Assembly (NCBI RefSeq): GCF_001513745.1
Contig: NZ_CP013380.1
Coordinates: 992,001-1,056,000 of the forward strand
DNA length: 64,000 bases
DNA from: Burkholderia humptydooensis
GTDB lineage: Bacteria > Pseudomonadota > Gammaproteobacteria > Burkholderiales > Burkholderiaceae
Direction: 5' to 3'
The notes under the pieces: generated by a model
Databases searched by the model: none
Seen by the model: the letters and a program-made list of their open reading frames with translations, nothing else
What the model was told of the DNA's origin: nothing
Position numbers and translations under genes: made by a program
In this document: positions 28,098-36,781 of the stretch, one piece after another
Layout of the letters: the number at the start of each line of letters is the position of its first letter
How positions within the stretch are numbered: the stretch's first letter is position 1

Positions 28098-28421
28098 TCA
28101 GTAACGCGGCACCGAAGGATCGACGTCGCGCGACCACGCGTCGATCCCGCCTTGCAGGTTGTAGAGCTTGGTGAAGCCGCGCGATTCGAGGAACATCGCG
28201 ACTTGCGCGCTGCGCATCCCGTGATGGCACACGCAGACGATCTGCGCTTCGTCGTCGAGCTCCTCGCTGCGCGCGGGAATCTGCTGCATCGGGATCGACA
28301 CGCTGCCGTCGATCTTCGCGGTCGCGATTTCCCACGGCTCGCGCACGTCGAGCACGACGGGCGCGGGGCGCGCCGGATCGCGCAGCCATTCGGCGAGCGC
28401 GGTGGCGGTCAGGATCTGCAT
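28098..28421 (-). CDS. Single-domain rhodanese-like sulfurtransferase
   Basis: A 107-residue rhodanese domain. VLDVREPWEIATAKIDGSVSIPM near residue 23 is the conserved N-terminal motif, and the active-site loop CHHGMRSAQVAMFLESRG near residue 65 carries the catalytic Cys with the CxxGxR pattern of GlpE-like enzymes. It moves sulfane sulfur to a thiol acceptor; the partner is unknown. It is 14 bases downstream of a Pcm-family methyltransferase gene, an arrangement common in betaproteobacteria where tolC follows; here an aminotransferase is adjacent instead. Confidence 0.9.
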   Translation of the reverse strand: MQILTATALAEWLRDPARPAPVVLDVREPWEIATAKIDGSVSIPMQQIPARSEELDDEAQIVCVCHHGMRSAQVAMFLESRGFTKLYNLQGGIDAWSRDVDPSVPRY

Positions 28422-28435
28422 CGGCGTGAATCGTC

Positions 28436-29089
28436 TCAGAACTTGAAGCGCGACGGCTCGATCGCGTTGACGAGGTGGTCGACGTAGGTTTCGAACACGT
28501 CGGCGACGCGGTACTGCTTGTCGTCGATGCGCGTGATGATCTGCGCCTTCATCACCGGCCGGCCGCCGACGAACGCCGCGAGGCGGCCGCCCACCTTCAG
28601 TTGCTCGAGCAGTTCCTGCGGGACGACGGGCAGGCCGCCCGACACGCAGATCACGTCGTACGGCGCCTTCGCGGGCCAGCCGCGCGAGCCGTCGCCGAGC
28701 ACGACTTCGGCGTTCGTCACGCCGTTCTTCTTCAGGTTCTCTTCGGCGAACTTCGCAAGATCCGGATCGATCTCGACCGTCGTCACGCGCTGGCCGCGCG
28801 CGGCCAGCAGCGCTGCCATGTAGCCGGAGCCCGCGCCGATCTCGAGCACGTTCTCGTGCTTCTTCACCGCGAGTTCCTGCAGGATGCGCGCCTCGACGCG
28901 CGGGAACAGCATCTTCTGGCCGTTCGGCAGCGGCAGCTCGACGTCGGCGAACGCCAGGTCGCGATACGCGGCCGGCACGAAGTTCTCACGCTTGACGACC
29001 GACAGCAGGCTCAAGACGTCTAGATCCAGTACATCCCAGGGGCGGATCTGCTGTTCGATCATGTTGAAACGTGCTTTTTCGATATTCAT
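28436..29089 (-). CDS. Protein-L-isoaspartate O-methyltransferase family protein
   Basis: A 217-residue class I SAM-dependent methyltransferase of the PCMT family. The SAM-binding motif I VLEIGAGSGYMAALLAA is near residue 81, TTVEIDPDLAKFAEENL near residue 103, and GDGSRGWPAKAPYDVICVSGGLP near residue 132. The usual Pcm active-site segment is replaced by ADVELPLPNGQKMLFPRVEARILQEL, so true isoaspartate repair is not certain. It shares a transcript with the rhodanese gene. Length is near E. coli Pcm (208). Confidence 0.85.
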   Translation of the reverse strand: MNIEKARFNMIEQQIRPWDVLDLDVLSLLSVVKRENFVPAAYRDLAFADVELPLPNGQKMLFPRVEARILQELAVKKHENVLEIGAGSGYMAALLAARGQRVTTVEIDPDLAKFAEENLKKNGVTNAEVVLGDGSRGWPAKAPYDVICVSGGLPVVPQELLEQLKVGGRLAAFVGGRPVMKAQIITRIDDKQYRVADVFETYVDHLVNAIEPSRFKF

Positions 29090-29196
29090 GGTGTCATGCG
29101 GGCCGGGTCGGCCGTCAGCGAGGGGACGAAAAACGCTCGGATTGTACCAAACGGGGTCGAGGTCTTGCCTTCAGAATGCCTGCGTGCCCGAAGCGG

Positions 29197-29454
29197 CTAG
29201 CGCTTGCTGTTCTTGATCTGCTGCTCGAACGCGACGTCGAGCTTGCTGACCTTGCGCGGCTTCTTCGGGCCGAGGCCGTCGACGAACGCGACGAAATCCT
29301 CGAGCGGCAACGGCGCGCAGAGCTTCTCCGCGGCGCCGCCCGAGCGGTCGACGAGGTAGAAGAGGCCGCCCGGCATGCCGACCGCCGAATACTGCGGGTT
29401 GCCGGTGCGGGTTTTCAGGCGTTCGACCGCGCGGGTCGCTTGCGTGGTGCGCAT
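29197..29454 (-). CDS. Conserved small protein of unknown function
   Basis: An 85-residue protein that I cannot assign to a family. It has AVERLKTRTGNPQYSAVGMPGG near the N-terminus, LFYLVDRSGG with alternating hydrophobic residues, PLPLEDFVAFVDGLGPKKPRKVSKLD and a basic C-terminus. It has no signal peptide or membrane segment. Composition and codon use match its neighbours, and the frame fills the space between hemN and the methyltransferase gene on the same strand, so it is likely real. Confidence 0.6.
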   Translation of the reverse strand: MRTTQATRAVERLKTRTGNPQYSAVGMPGGLFYLVDRSGGAAEKLCAPLPLEDFVAFVDGLGPKKPRKVSKLDVAFEQQIKNSKR

Positions 29455-29517
29455 CGTGCGTCAAAAACGAAAGTGCGGTGAAGCCGACACTTTATCAACA
29501 ACGCGGGCCGAACGCGC

Positions 29518-30912
29518 TCAGACGGTCTTCGAGTAGCGGCTTTCGGACGCGCCCGACAAATACGCGTCGAACACCATCGCGATGTTGCGCACGTAGAGGC
29601 GTCCGGCCGGATGAATCGTCAGATGATCGGCGCCGATCGACAGCATGCCGTCGCGCTCGAAGCCGCGCAGCGTGTCGAGCTCGCGCGCGAACTTGTTCGC
29701 GAAGCGGATGCCGTACGCGGCCTCGACGTGCGAGAACGGCAGCACGAGGTTGCACATCAGATGCGTGATCACGTCGCGCCGCAGCCGGTCGTCGGCGGAC
29801 AGCGTTACGCCGCGCACGATTGGCAGCCGCTGGTCGGCGAGCGCCGCGCCGTAGCGGGGCAGATCCTTCGCATTCTGCGCGTACACGTCGCCGACCTTGC
29901 CGATCGACGACGCGCCGATGCCGATCAGATCGGCGTCCGCCTGCGTGCTGTAGCCCTGGAAGTTGCGCTGCAGCGTGCCGTTGCGCTGCGCGCGGACGAG
30001 CTCGTCGCCCGTGCGCGCGAAATGGTCCATGCCGATGTACACGTAGCCCGCGCGCGTGAGCTGCTCGATCGCGAGGCCGAGCAGCGCGATGCGCGTCGCG
30101 GGCGGCGGCAGTGCGGCGCCGTCGATCTGGCGCTGCATCTTGAACAGATGCGGCATGTGCGCGTAGCCGAACACGGAGAGCCGGTCGGGCTCGAGCTCGA
30201 CGATCGTGTCGAGCGTGCGCGCGAAGCTCGACACCGTCTGGTGCGGCAGCCCGTAGATGAGGTCGATGCTGATCGAGTGGTAGCCCGTCGCGCGCGCGGC
30301 GCGCACGAGGTCGGACGTCATCTTGAGCGGCTGCACGCGGTTGATCGCGCGTTGCACGTCGGGGTCGAAGTCCTGCACGCCGAGGCTCACGCGGTTGAAG
30401 CCGATCGTGCGCAGATGGACGAGCGTCGCGGGCGACGCGGTGCGCGGGTCGATCTCGATCGAGAATTCGCCGGTGCGGTCCGACGCGAGCGTGAAGTAAT
30501 CGCGCGTGGCCGCCATCAGCTCGGTTGCCTCGGCGTTCGACAGGAAGGTCGGCGTGCCGCCGCCCCAGTGGAGCTGCGTGACGGTCCGTTCGGGATCGAA
30601 GAGCGCGGCCTGCAGCGCGATCTCGTGCTTCAACTGATCGAGATACGGCCGCGCGCGCTTGCGGTTGCGCGTCGCGATCTTGTTGCAGCCGCAGTAGAAG
30701 CACGCGGTCGCGCAGAACGGAATATGGAAATAGAGCGACAGATCGCTCGCCGACGCGCCCGGATCGGCCGCCGCGCGGATGTAGTCGGCGGGATCGAAGT
30801 TTTCGCGGAACTGCGGGGCGGTGGGGTAGGACGTATAGCGAGGGCCGTTCGCCATGTACTTGGCGAGCAGGTCGGGGCGAAACAGCGCCTCGGACGGAAT
30901 CGGCTGCGTCAT
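29518..30912 (-). CDS. hemN: Oxygen-independent coproporphyrinogen III oxidase
   Basis: A 464-residue radical SAM enzyme that decarboxylates two propionates of coproporphyrinogen III in anaerobic haem synthesis. GPRYTSYPTAPQF near residue 23 is the HemN N-terminal signature. The Fe-S site is FCATACFYCGCNKI (CxxxCxxC near residues 65-72), followed by LHWGGGTPTFLS near residue 114. The C-terminal HemN domain has LIGIGASSIGKVGDVYAQN. ATG at 30912 is chosen because homology starts there. An Fnr/Anr box would be expected upstream, but I see no convincing one in 30913-31095. Confidence 0.95.
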   Translation of the reverse strand: MTQPIPSEALFRPDLLAKYMANGPRYTSYPTAPQFRENFDPADYIRAAADPGASASDLSLYFHIPFCATACFYCGCNKIATRNRKRARPYLDQLKHEIALQAALFDPERTVTQLHWGGGTPTFLSNAEATELMAATRDYFTLASDRTGEFSIEIDPRTASPATLVHLRTIGFNRVSLGVQDFDPDVQRAINRVQPLKMTSDLVRAARATGYHSISIDLIYGLPHQTVSSFARTLDTIVELEPDRLSVFGYAHMPHLFKMQRQIDGAALPPPATRIALLGLAIEQLTRAGYVYIGMDHFARTGDELVRAQRNGTLQRNFQGYSTQADADLIGIGASSIGKVGDVYAQNAKDLPRYGAALADQRLPIVRGVTLSADDRLRRDVITHLMCNLVLPFSHVEAAYGIRFANKFARELDTLRGFERDGMLSIGADHLTIHPAGRLYVRNIAMVFDAYLSGASESRYSKTV

Positions 30913-31095
30913 GCTGGAAGCTCGAAGTCGTGCTCTGTGACGTCGACCAGTATAGGAACCGGCGGTTTCATTGAATTGTGTAATAACGTCGCAGCGGCGG
31001 ATGGCACAATACGGCGTTCGCGCGCGACTGCCCGCTTGCCGGGCGTTTCGTGACGATTGGCGGTGATTGGCGTGGATTTTCGGATATTTGATGTG

Positions 31096-31425
31096 ATGAT
31101 TGGTGAAATTGCCGCGAGTTCGAGGGAAACGTCCGCGCATGCGTGCCGCGAAGGCTGCGGCGCGTGCTGCATCGCGCCGTCGATCTCGAGCCCGATTCCC
31201 GGCATGCCGGACGGCAAGCCGGCCGGCGCGCGCTGCGCGCAGTTGCTCGACGGCGAGCGCTGCGCGATCTTCGGCCGGCCCGAACGCCCCGCGTGCTGCA
31301 CGGGGCTGCAGCCGAGCGACGAGATGTGCGGCGCGTCGCGCGCGAGCGCGCTCGCGTGGCTCGCCCGGCTCGAAGCCGACACGCGGCCCGCCGCACCGCT
31401 TGCCTCAGCAGGAGATTCAGCATGA
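31096..31425 (+). CDS. YkgJ-type cysteine-cluster protein
   Basis: A 109-residue protein with the zinc/iron-chelating cysteine cluster of the YkgJ family: [12 protein letters not shown] near residue 17, then [21 protein letters not shown] and [16 protein letters not shown], giving about ten cysteines. The role of the family is unproven; metal binding is inferred from the cysteines. ATG at 31096 begins the conserved region; a TTG at 31057 in frame is the alternative. Its stop overlaps the next gene's start (ATGA, 31422-31425), so it is coupled to the lipoprotein gene. Confidence 0.82.
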   Translation: MIGEIAASSRETSAHACREGCGACCIAPSISSPIPGMPDGKPAGARCAQLLDGERCAIFGRPERPACCTGLQPSDEMCGASRASALAWLARLEADTRPAAPLASAGDSA

Positions 31426-32003
31426 CCCACATGAGCGCGCCGGGCCGGCGCCGCTTCCTGATCGCCGCGTGCGCGGCCGCGGGCGTTACCGTGTCGCTTG
31501 CCGCGTGCGCGTCGACGTTTCCGTTCATCCCCGATCACTACACGTTCTCGCAAGGCGACGTGCAGCGCGCGGTCGCCCGCAAGTTCCCATACCAGAAGAC
31601 GGTCGCGCAGGTGATCGACGTCGCGCTCGCGAATCCGGTCGTCGGGCTGCTGCCGGACCAGAACCGCGTCGCGGTGCGCCTCGATGCGCGCTTCGAGAGC
31701 CCGTTCCTGCGCGCGCCCGTCAACGGCAAGTTCACGGTGTCGGGCCAGCTCGCGTACGACGCGCCGAGCCGCTCCGTCGTGCTGAAGACGCCCGCCGTCG
31801 ATAGCGTGAACGTCGACGGCGATGCGCAACTGTACACGCAGCAGATCAGCGCGGCGGCGGGCCTGCTCGCGACCCAGTTGCTGACCAACTATCCGATCTA
31901 CACGTTCAAGCCGGAGCAACTGCAATTTGCCGGCGTGAATTACGAACCCGGTACAATCACAATTCTTACAAACGGCATACGCGTGGCGATCGTCGAGAAA
32001 TGA
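31422..32003 (+). CDS. DUF1439 lipoprotein
   Basis: A 193-residue exported lipoprotein. The signal peptide [22 protein letters not shown] ends in the lipobox LAAC near residue 28. The mature part has [31 protein letters not shown] and [30 protein letters not shown], which match the DUF1439 family of periplasmic-facing lipoproteins (relatives of E. coli YceB). The cellular role is unknown. It overlaps the upstream YkgJ gene by four bases. Confidence 0.85.
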   Translation: MTHMSAPGRRRFLIAACAAAGVTVSLAACASTFPFIPDHYTFSQGDVQRAVARKFPYQKTVAQVIDVALANPVVGLLPDQNRVAVRLDARFESPFLRAPVNGKFTVSGQLAYDAPSRSVVLKTPAVDSVNVDGDAQLYTQQISAAAGLLATQLLTNYPIYTFKPEQLQFAGVNYEPGTITILTNGIRVAIVEK

Positions 32004-32079
32004 CGTCGCGCCGCGCGCGGCCGGAGCGGCCGCGGCGGTCTCGTGGCCTCGGTTGATTCACTTCGGAAGCGGGCCACGG

Positions 32080-32910
32080 ATGGACTGGATACTGATTTGC
32101 AAAGCGCTGGCGCTCGGCATCGTCGAGGGGCTGACTGAATTCCTGCCGGTATCGAGCACCGGCCACCTGATCGTCGCGGGCAGCTTCCTGCGCTTTCATC
32201 CTGAGCAGGCGAAGACATTCGACGTCGTGATCCAGTTCGGCGCGATTCTCGCGGTGTGCTGGGAATACCGCCGCAGGATCGTCGACGTCGTGACCGGGCT
32301 GCCCGCGCAGCGCGAAGCCAGGCGGTTCACGATGAACGTCGTGATCGCGACGATCCCGGCGGTCGCGCTCGCGCTGCTGTTCGAGAAAACGATCAAGTCG
32401 GTGCTGTTCGCGCCGGTGCCCGTGGCCGTCGCGCTCGTCGTCGGCGGCGCGGTGATCCTGTGGGTGGAGGGGCGGCAGCGCGAGCGGGGCGAGCCGGCGC
32501 GCGTGCAGTCGATCGACGCGCTGACGCCGCTCGATGCGCTGAAGGTGGGCCTCGCGCAGTGCTTCGCGTTGATCCCGGGGATGTCGCGATCCGGCTCGAC
32601 GATCATCGGTGGAATGCTGTTCGGCCTCGAGCGGCGCGTCGCGACCGAATTCTCGTTTTTTCTCGCGATTCCGGTGATCTTCGGCGCGACGCTGTACGAA
32701 ACCGCGAAGGACTGGCGCGCGTTCAACGTCGATTCGGTCGGGCTGTTTGCGATCGGGCTCGTCGCCGCGTTCGTCAGCGCGTTCGCGTGCGTGCGCTGGC
32801 TGCTGCGCTACGTGGCGTCGCACGATTTCACCGTGTTCGCGTGGTATCGGATCGTGTTCGGGCTGTTCGTGCTGCTCGTCGGGTATAGCGGCTGGATCGA
32901 GTGGACCTGA
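32080..32910 (+). CDS. uppP: Undecaprenyl-diphosphatase (BacA)
   Basis: A 276-residue integral membrane phosphatase that recycles undecaprenyl pyrophosphate to the monophosphate carrier used by peptidoglycan and O-antigen synthesis. The family motifs are [20 protein letters not shown] near residues 11-30 (catalytic Glu and Ser/His) and [19 protein letters not shown] near residue 163 (PGxSRSG). ATG at 32080 starts [13 protein letters not shown]; the TTG at 32053 is less likely. It converges with trmB across two tandem hairpins. Confidence 0.95.
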   Translation: MDWILICKALALGIVEGLTEFLPVSSTGHLIVAGSFLRFHPEQAKTFDVVIQFGAILAVCWEYRRRIVDVVTGLPAQREARRFTMNVVIATIPAVALALLFEKTIKSVLFAPVPVAVALVVGGAVILWVEGRQRERGEPARVQSIDALTPLDALKVGLAQCFALIPGMSRSGSTIIGGMLFGLERRVATEFSFFLAIPVIFGATLYETAKDWRAFNVDSVGLFAIGLVAAFVSAFACVRWLLRYVASHDFTVFAWYRIVFGLFVLLVGYSGWIEWT

Positions 32911-33006
32911 AGTCCGGCGTTCCGGCGGCCGTTCTGCTGCGACGCATTGCCCGGATATTCGTCGATCGCGGCGGCGAGCGTGCCGCCGCCGTTGCGGGCT
33001 TTCAGT

Positions 33007-33055
33007 TCGACCGGCGGGCATGCCGGTCGACGCCGCGCCTAGCGCGCGCGGCGTC
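33007..33055. repeat. Two tandem hairpins between uppP and trmB
   Basis: TCGACCGGC pairs with GCCGGTCGA (33007-33030, six-base loop). Directly abutting is GACGCCGCGC pairing with GCGCGGCGTC (33029-33055, seven-base loop). They lie between convergent genes and may stop transcription from both sides, although neither has a T-run. Alternatively they are just palindromic spacer. Confidence 0.5.
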
Positions 33056-33060
33056 GCGCG

Positions 33061-33858
33061 TCAGTCCGCGCGCTTCTTCCTGAACACGAGATCCCATACG
33101 CCGTGCCCGAGCCGCAGACCGCGGCGCTCGAACTTCGTCACCGGACGATAGTCGGGGCGGGGCGCAAAGTCTTGCGCGGTGTTTTCGAGCGACGGCTCCG
33201 CGCTCAGCACCTCGAGCATCTGCTCCGCGTAGTTCTGCCAATCGGTCGCGCAATGCAGGTACGCGCCCGGCTGGAGCCGGGCCGCGAGCTGCGCGACGAA
33301 TGTCGGCTGGATCAGCCGGCGCTTGTGATGGCGCGCCTTGTGCCACGGGTCCGGGAAGAAGATGTGCACGCCGTCGAGGCTGCCGGGCGCGATCATGTGC
33401 TCGAGCACTTCGACCGCGTCGTGCTGGACGATCCGGATGTTCGACAGTCGCTGCTCGCCGATCAGCTTCAGCAGCGCGCCGACACCCGGCTCGTGCACCT
33501 CGACGCCGATGAAGTCGTCGCCCGGGCGAAGCGCGGCGATCTCGGCCGTCGACGCGCCCATCCCGAAGCCGATCTCGAGCACGCGCGGCGCGCGATGGCC
33601 GAAGATCGCGTCCCAGTCCGGCAGTGCGTTGTCGTATGGGACGACGAAGCGCGGGCCGAGCTCGTCGATTGCGCGGCGCTGGCCAGTGGACACGCGGCCG
33701 GCGCGCGTGACGAAGCTGCGGATGCGGCGCAGATGAAGCGGGTTCGATTCGTCGTCGGCGTGGCCGGTGGCCTGAGCGGCGTCGGTTGCCGAAGCGGGGG
33801 CGGCGTCGTTGGCGTCGTCGTGCGGCACGCCAGGGGCGTTCGGGTCGTCGTGGGTCAT
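33061..33858 (-). CDS. trmB: tRNA (guanine-N7-)-methyltransferase
   Basis: A 265-residue SAM-dependent enzyme that methylates G46 of tRNAs. Motif I is [18 protein letters not shown] near residue 110, followed by [15 protein letters not shown] and the catalytic-region [18 protein letters not shown] near residue 185 (conserved Asp, His and Lys). [19 protein letters not shown] is the C-terminal signature. The start [10 protein letters not shown] at 33858 precedes a 50-residue Ala/Asp-rich extension absent from E. coli TrmB but usual in Burkholderia. A stranded tRNA terminator lies just upstream at 33946-33974. Confidence 0.94.
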   Translation of the reverse strand: MTHDDPNAPGVPHDDANDAAPASATDAAQATGHADDESNPLHLRRIRSFVTRAGRVSTGQRRAIDELGPRFVVPYDNALPDWDAIFGHRAPRVLEIGFGMGASTAEIAALRPGDDFIGVEVHEPGVGALLKLIGEQRLSNIRIVQHDAVEVLEHMIAPGSLDGVHIFFPDPWHKARHHKRRLIQPTFVAQLAARLQPGAYLHCATDWQNYAEQMLEVLSAEPSLENTAQDFAPRPDYRPVTKFERRGLRLGHGVWDLVFRKKRAD

Positions 33859-33945
33859 CGTGACAATGAAAGGCGAGGGGCGGGCCGGATGCGCGGCGCG
33901 CGACGGCGTCGCGTTCGACGGGCCGCCCGTACTGCGTATGAAATA

Positions 33946-33974
33946 CGAAAAAGCCGCCTTCGACGAGGCGGCTT
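33946..33974 (-). terminator. Rho-independent terminator, probably of the original tRNA-Gly(CCC) gene
   Basis: On the minus strand the hairpin AAGCCGCCT-CGTCGA-AGGCGGCTT is followed by a T-run and a second A/T-rich stretch. No complete gene reads into it from the right within 600 bases. What lies 40 bases upstream of it is the orphan copy of the tRNA-Gly 3' end (34014-34032). The simplest reading is that it ended the tRNA transcript before the island separated the two. Confidence 0.75.
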
Positions 33975-34013
33975 CGCATGCTCCGGCGACGGAGGGCATC
34001 CATAGCCGGGGAG

Positions 34014-34032
34014 GTGGAGCGGGCGATGGGAA
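34014..34032. repeat. attL-like site: orphan copy of tRNA-Gly 3' end
   Basis: The 19 bases GTGGAGCGGGCGATGGGAA are identical and in the same orientation to 50367-50385, where they are the 3' end of tRNA-Gly(CCC) including its encoded CCA. Here they are not part of any tRNA gene. Direct repeats of a tRNA 3' end mark the two ends of a tyrosine-integrase island; the bounded segment is about 16.4 kb. Confidence 0.85.
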
Positions 34033-34199
34033 CATAACGCTGCACCCAACCCATTGATTAAAAAACAGTTTCTTTCTGTTCGCTCAATGGGGCAAGGCCG
34101 TATTATGTACCGGCCGGTCCTTTTTCGGCAAGTCAGGCTGTCTGCTGACATCCATCGACGGCTACTCACTGCGGCCAAGGCTTGCTTGGTCTGCATCTC

Positions 34200-34552
34200 A
34201 GGATGCGGACCGAGAGCAGGTTCTCGCGGTTCATGTCAGCGGCGAATTCAAACTATCGGCATTGCAGCGAATGCAGCTTCAGCTTCGGGGCCGGCTCGCC
34301 TTGGACCAGCTCACGGCGTCGGCCCCGGCCGGGATTCGCAGGGGGCTCGACGGATCGTTCGCCGGGCGCCACACCGCTTCGGCCACGTCCTGCGCGTGTG
34401 TGATAAAGCTCGCGTACCGTTGCGATCGGGACGAACTCGGGCGCCGCAACGAAGGCCGTGCCGCCGAGATAGCGCAGCGGGTTGGCTACAGTTCCGCCAG
34501 CACCTTCGGCGGCGCCTTCATGCGACACGTCGGCCGGCCGCCTATACAGTAG
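34200..34552 (+). pseudogene. AraC-family regulator remnant
   Basis: The reading frame ending at 34552 contains GRAAEIAQRVGYSSASTFGGAFMRHVGRPPIQ, the second helix-turn-helix and tail of an AraC/XylS regulator. The sequence before it has no intact first helix-turn-helix or ligand domain, and AraC-like pieces seem to shift frame. It is a decayed 3' end sitting directly inside the attL-like site, tail to tail with the substrate-binding protein gene. The left boundary is approximate. The remaining stretch 34033-34200 shows nothing recognisable. Confidence 0.6.
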
Positions 34553-34586
34553 GCGCGCGAGGAGCGGGTGGCCGGGGCCATCCCGC

Positions 34587-35633
34587 TTACCGCTCGATCT
34601 GCCGATTCCAGCGCGTATCCCACTGCGCGCGGCGCGCGTTGATCGCCGTCCAGTCGACCACCGTCACCTTGCGCACGAGATCGTCGACGTTGCCCAGGCT
34701 CTGCTGCATCGCCGCCGGCATCTTCGCGAGACGGTTGGTCGGGATCTGCTTGCCGGCTTCGGCGGCCTTCGTCTGTGCCGGCGCGGACAGCAGGAACTGC
34801 GCGAGCTTCTGAGCCAACTGCGGATCGGGATTGTTCGCGACCACGCATAGATCGACGAGCAGCAGCACCGGCCCTTCCTTCGGGTTCACATACGCGACCG
34901 GAATGCCCTTGTCCTGCAGGTCGCCGACGGCCGTCGGCGTCAGCGGGAACAGCCCGGCTTCACCCGTCTGCACCATCTCCGAGATCTTCGCCGAGTTCGG
35001 GATGTATTCGACGACGTTCGGCCCGACCGTGCTCGGCCACTTGCTGAAGCCGGGCTCGACGTTCTGCTCGTTGCCGCCGAGCAGGCGGTTGATCGCGAGA
35101 AAGCCGTGCAGCCCGAACGTGCTGCTCGACGCGGACTGGAACACGACCTTGCCCTTGTATTTCGGGGCGGCGAAATCCATCCACGAAGCCGGCGGCGTCC
35201 AGCCTTTCTCCGCGAACAACTTCTTGTTGTATGCGATGCCGGTCATGCCGAGTTGCACGCCCGCGCCGACGTCGTCCTTCATCCGCGCGAACGGATACAA
35301 CTCCTTCAGCGCCGGCGAATCGTCGAGCTTCTGACACACGCCGAGGCTGACCGCGCGCGCCATCACGCCGTCGTCGAGGAACGCGACGTGGATTTGCGGC
35401 TTGTTGCGGTTCGCGAGCAGCTTCGCGAGCACGTCCGACGACGTGCCGGGCACGATGACGACCTTTACGTTGTTCGCCTTCTCGAAGTCGGGCAGCACCT
35501 GGCTCGTGTAGGCCTTTTCCATCGGTCCGCCGTTCATGCCGACGTAGATCGTCTTCATTTGCGCGAACGCAGGGGCGCTGACGCACGTTACGCAAAGCGC
35601 GGCGGCGGCCGCGATCGTCCGGAGCAGTTTCAT
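34587..35633 (-). CDS. ABC transporter substrate-binding protein (polyamine/opine type)
   Basis: A 348-residue periplasmic binding protein of the spermidine/putrescine (family 1) class. The signal peptide MKLLRTIAAAAALCVTCVSAPAFA ends near residue 24. The mature protein has PDFEKANNVKVVIVPGTSSDVLAKLLANR near residue 49 and GVQLGMTGIAYNKKLF near residue 125, typical of PotD/FbpA-like proteins. It is the last gene of a seven-gene operon running from the ATPase at 41432 to here, whose other members oxidise the imported compound. The ligand is not known; an opine or N-substituted amino acid is inferred from the dehydrogenase subunits. Confidence 0.85.
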   Translation of the reverse strand: MKLLRTIAAAAALCVTCVSAPAFAQMKTIYVGMNGGPMEKAYTSQVLPDFEKANNVKVVIVPGTSSDVLAKLLANRNKPQIHVAFLDDGVMARAVSLGVCQKLDDSPALKELYPFARMKDDVGAGVQLGMTGIAYNKKLFAEKGWTPPASWMDFAAPKYKGKVVFQSASSSTFGLHGFLAINRLLGGNEQNVEPGFSKWPSTVGPNVVEYIPNSAKISEMVQTGEAGLFPLTPTAVGDLQDKGIPVAYVNPKEGPVLLLVDLCVVANNPDPQLAQKLAQFLLSAPAQTKAAEAGKQIPTNRLAKMPAAMQQSLGNVDDLVRKVTVVDWTAINARRAQWDTRWNRQIER

Positions 35634-36781
35634 CGTTGGGTTTCCTCATGGGGGAAAGGGGCGGTCGGCGCGGCTTGCGGCGCAAAGCGGCCGATCGAGA
35701 ATGCGTCGAGCGGCGTGGCGGTTTCGCCTGTCGTGACGAGATCGGCGAGCGCGTCGCCGACGCCCGGCGCGAGCAGGAAGCCGCCGCCAGAAAAGCCGAA
35801 TGCATGCAGCAGGCGCGGCGTCGTGCCGCTCGCGCCGATGATCGGGTTGTGATCGGGCGTGCAGCCTTCGACGCCGCTCCACGTGCGGATCAGCAGCGCG
35901 TCGCGCAGCGCGGGCAGCAGCGCGCACGCGTCGCGCATCACGGCGCGCGTCGTGTCGACCGACGGCTGGCCGAATTCGCCGTCGCCGCGCCCGCGTCCGC
36001 CGCCGATCACGCAGTTGCCGCGCGCGACCTGCCGCGCGTAGACGCCGCCGCCGTACACGCCGAGGTTGTGCGCGATGAACGGCGGCAGCGGTTCGGTCAC
36101 CCACATGTTCGGGTAGATCGGCTCCATCGGCACGGCTTCGCCGAAGCGTGCCGCGATCGCGTTCGCCCAGGCGCCGGCCGAGTTGATCAGCCACGTCGCG
36201 GTGCACGCGCGGCCGGCCGCATGCAGATGGAAACGTGCGCCGTCGTGCCGGACGTCGTCGACGCTCGTGTGCTCGAACACGTCCGCGCCCGCCGCGCGGG
36301 CCGCGCGCGCGAACGCGGGCGATACGACGCGCGGGTTCGCGTGGCCGTCGGTCGCGCACAGCGAGCCGCCGAGCGCCGCGCGGCCGAGCCACGGATAGCG
36401 GCGGCGGAACGCGTCGCCGCGCATCACCCGCAGCGGCAGCCCGTGCTCGCCGGCGAGCGTTGCGTACGCGTCGAGCGCGTCGAGGTCGGCGTCGCTGCGC
36501 GCGAGCCGCAAGTGGCCCGACACGATGAATTCGCCGTCGATGCCGATCAACTCGGGCAGACGATCCCAGATGCGCCGCGCGCGCAGCGCGAGCGGCAATT
36601 GTTCGACCGGGCGGCCTTGGCAGCGCACGCCGCCGTAGTTCACGCCGCTCGCCTGCGCGCCGCAGTCGCGCCGCTCGAACAGCCCGACGCGCAGGCCGCG
36701 CCGGGCCAGCGCAAGCGCGGCCGCCGCGCCGACGAGGCCGCCGCCGACGATCGCGACGTCGTAATGCCGGGTCTCACTCAT
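35630..36781 (-). CDS. FAD-dependent amine/opine oxidase, beta-type subunit (DadA/HcnC-like)
   Basis: A 383-residue DAO-family flavoprotein. The FAD-binding motif YDVAIVGGGLVGAAAALALARRGLRVGLFER is at residues 7-37, and the C-terminus has RTWSGVEGCTPDHNPIIGAS and LLHAFGFSGGGFLLAPGVGDALADL, typical of sarcosine oxidase beta, HcnC and opine oxidase B. It should oxidise a secondary or primary amine to an imine, passing electrons to the partner alpha subunit. It overlaps the alpha subunit gene by eight bases and the binding protein gene by four, so the set is tightly coupled. Confidence 0.85.
   Translation of the reverse strand: MSETRHYDVAIVGGGLVGAAAALALARRGLRVGLFERRDCGAQASGVNYGGVRCQGRPVEQLPLALRARRIWDRLPELIGIDGEFIVSGHLRLARSDADLDALDAYATLAGEHGLPLRVMRGDAFRRRYPWLGRAALGGSLCATDGHANPRVVSPAFARAARAAGADVFEHTSVDDVRHDGARFHLHAAGRACTATWLINSAGAWANAIAARFGEAVPMEPIYPNMWVTEPLPPFIAHNLGVYGGGVYARQVARGNCVIGGGRGRGDGEFGQPSVDTTRAVMRDACALLPALRDALLIRTWSGVEGCTPDHNPIIGASGTTPRLLHAFGFSGGGFLLAPGVGDALADLVTTGETATPLDAFSIGRFAPQAAPTAPFPHEETQR

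Noticed and set aside
34014..34032. A second tRNA-Gly gene
   Set aside because: Only the last 19 bases match; no anticodon arm, D arm or 5' acceptor strand is present.
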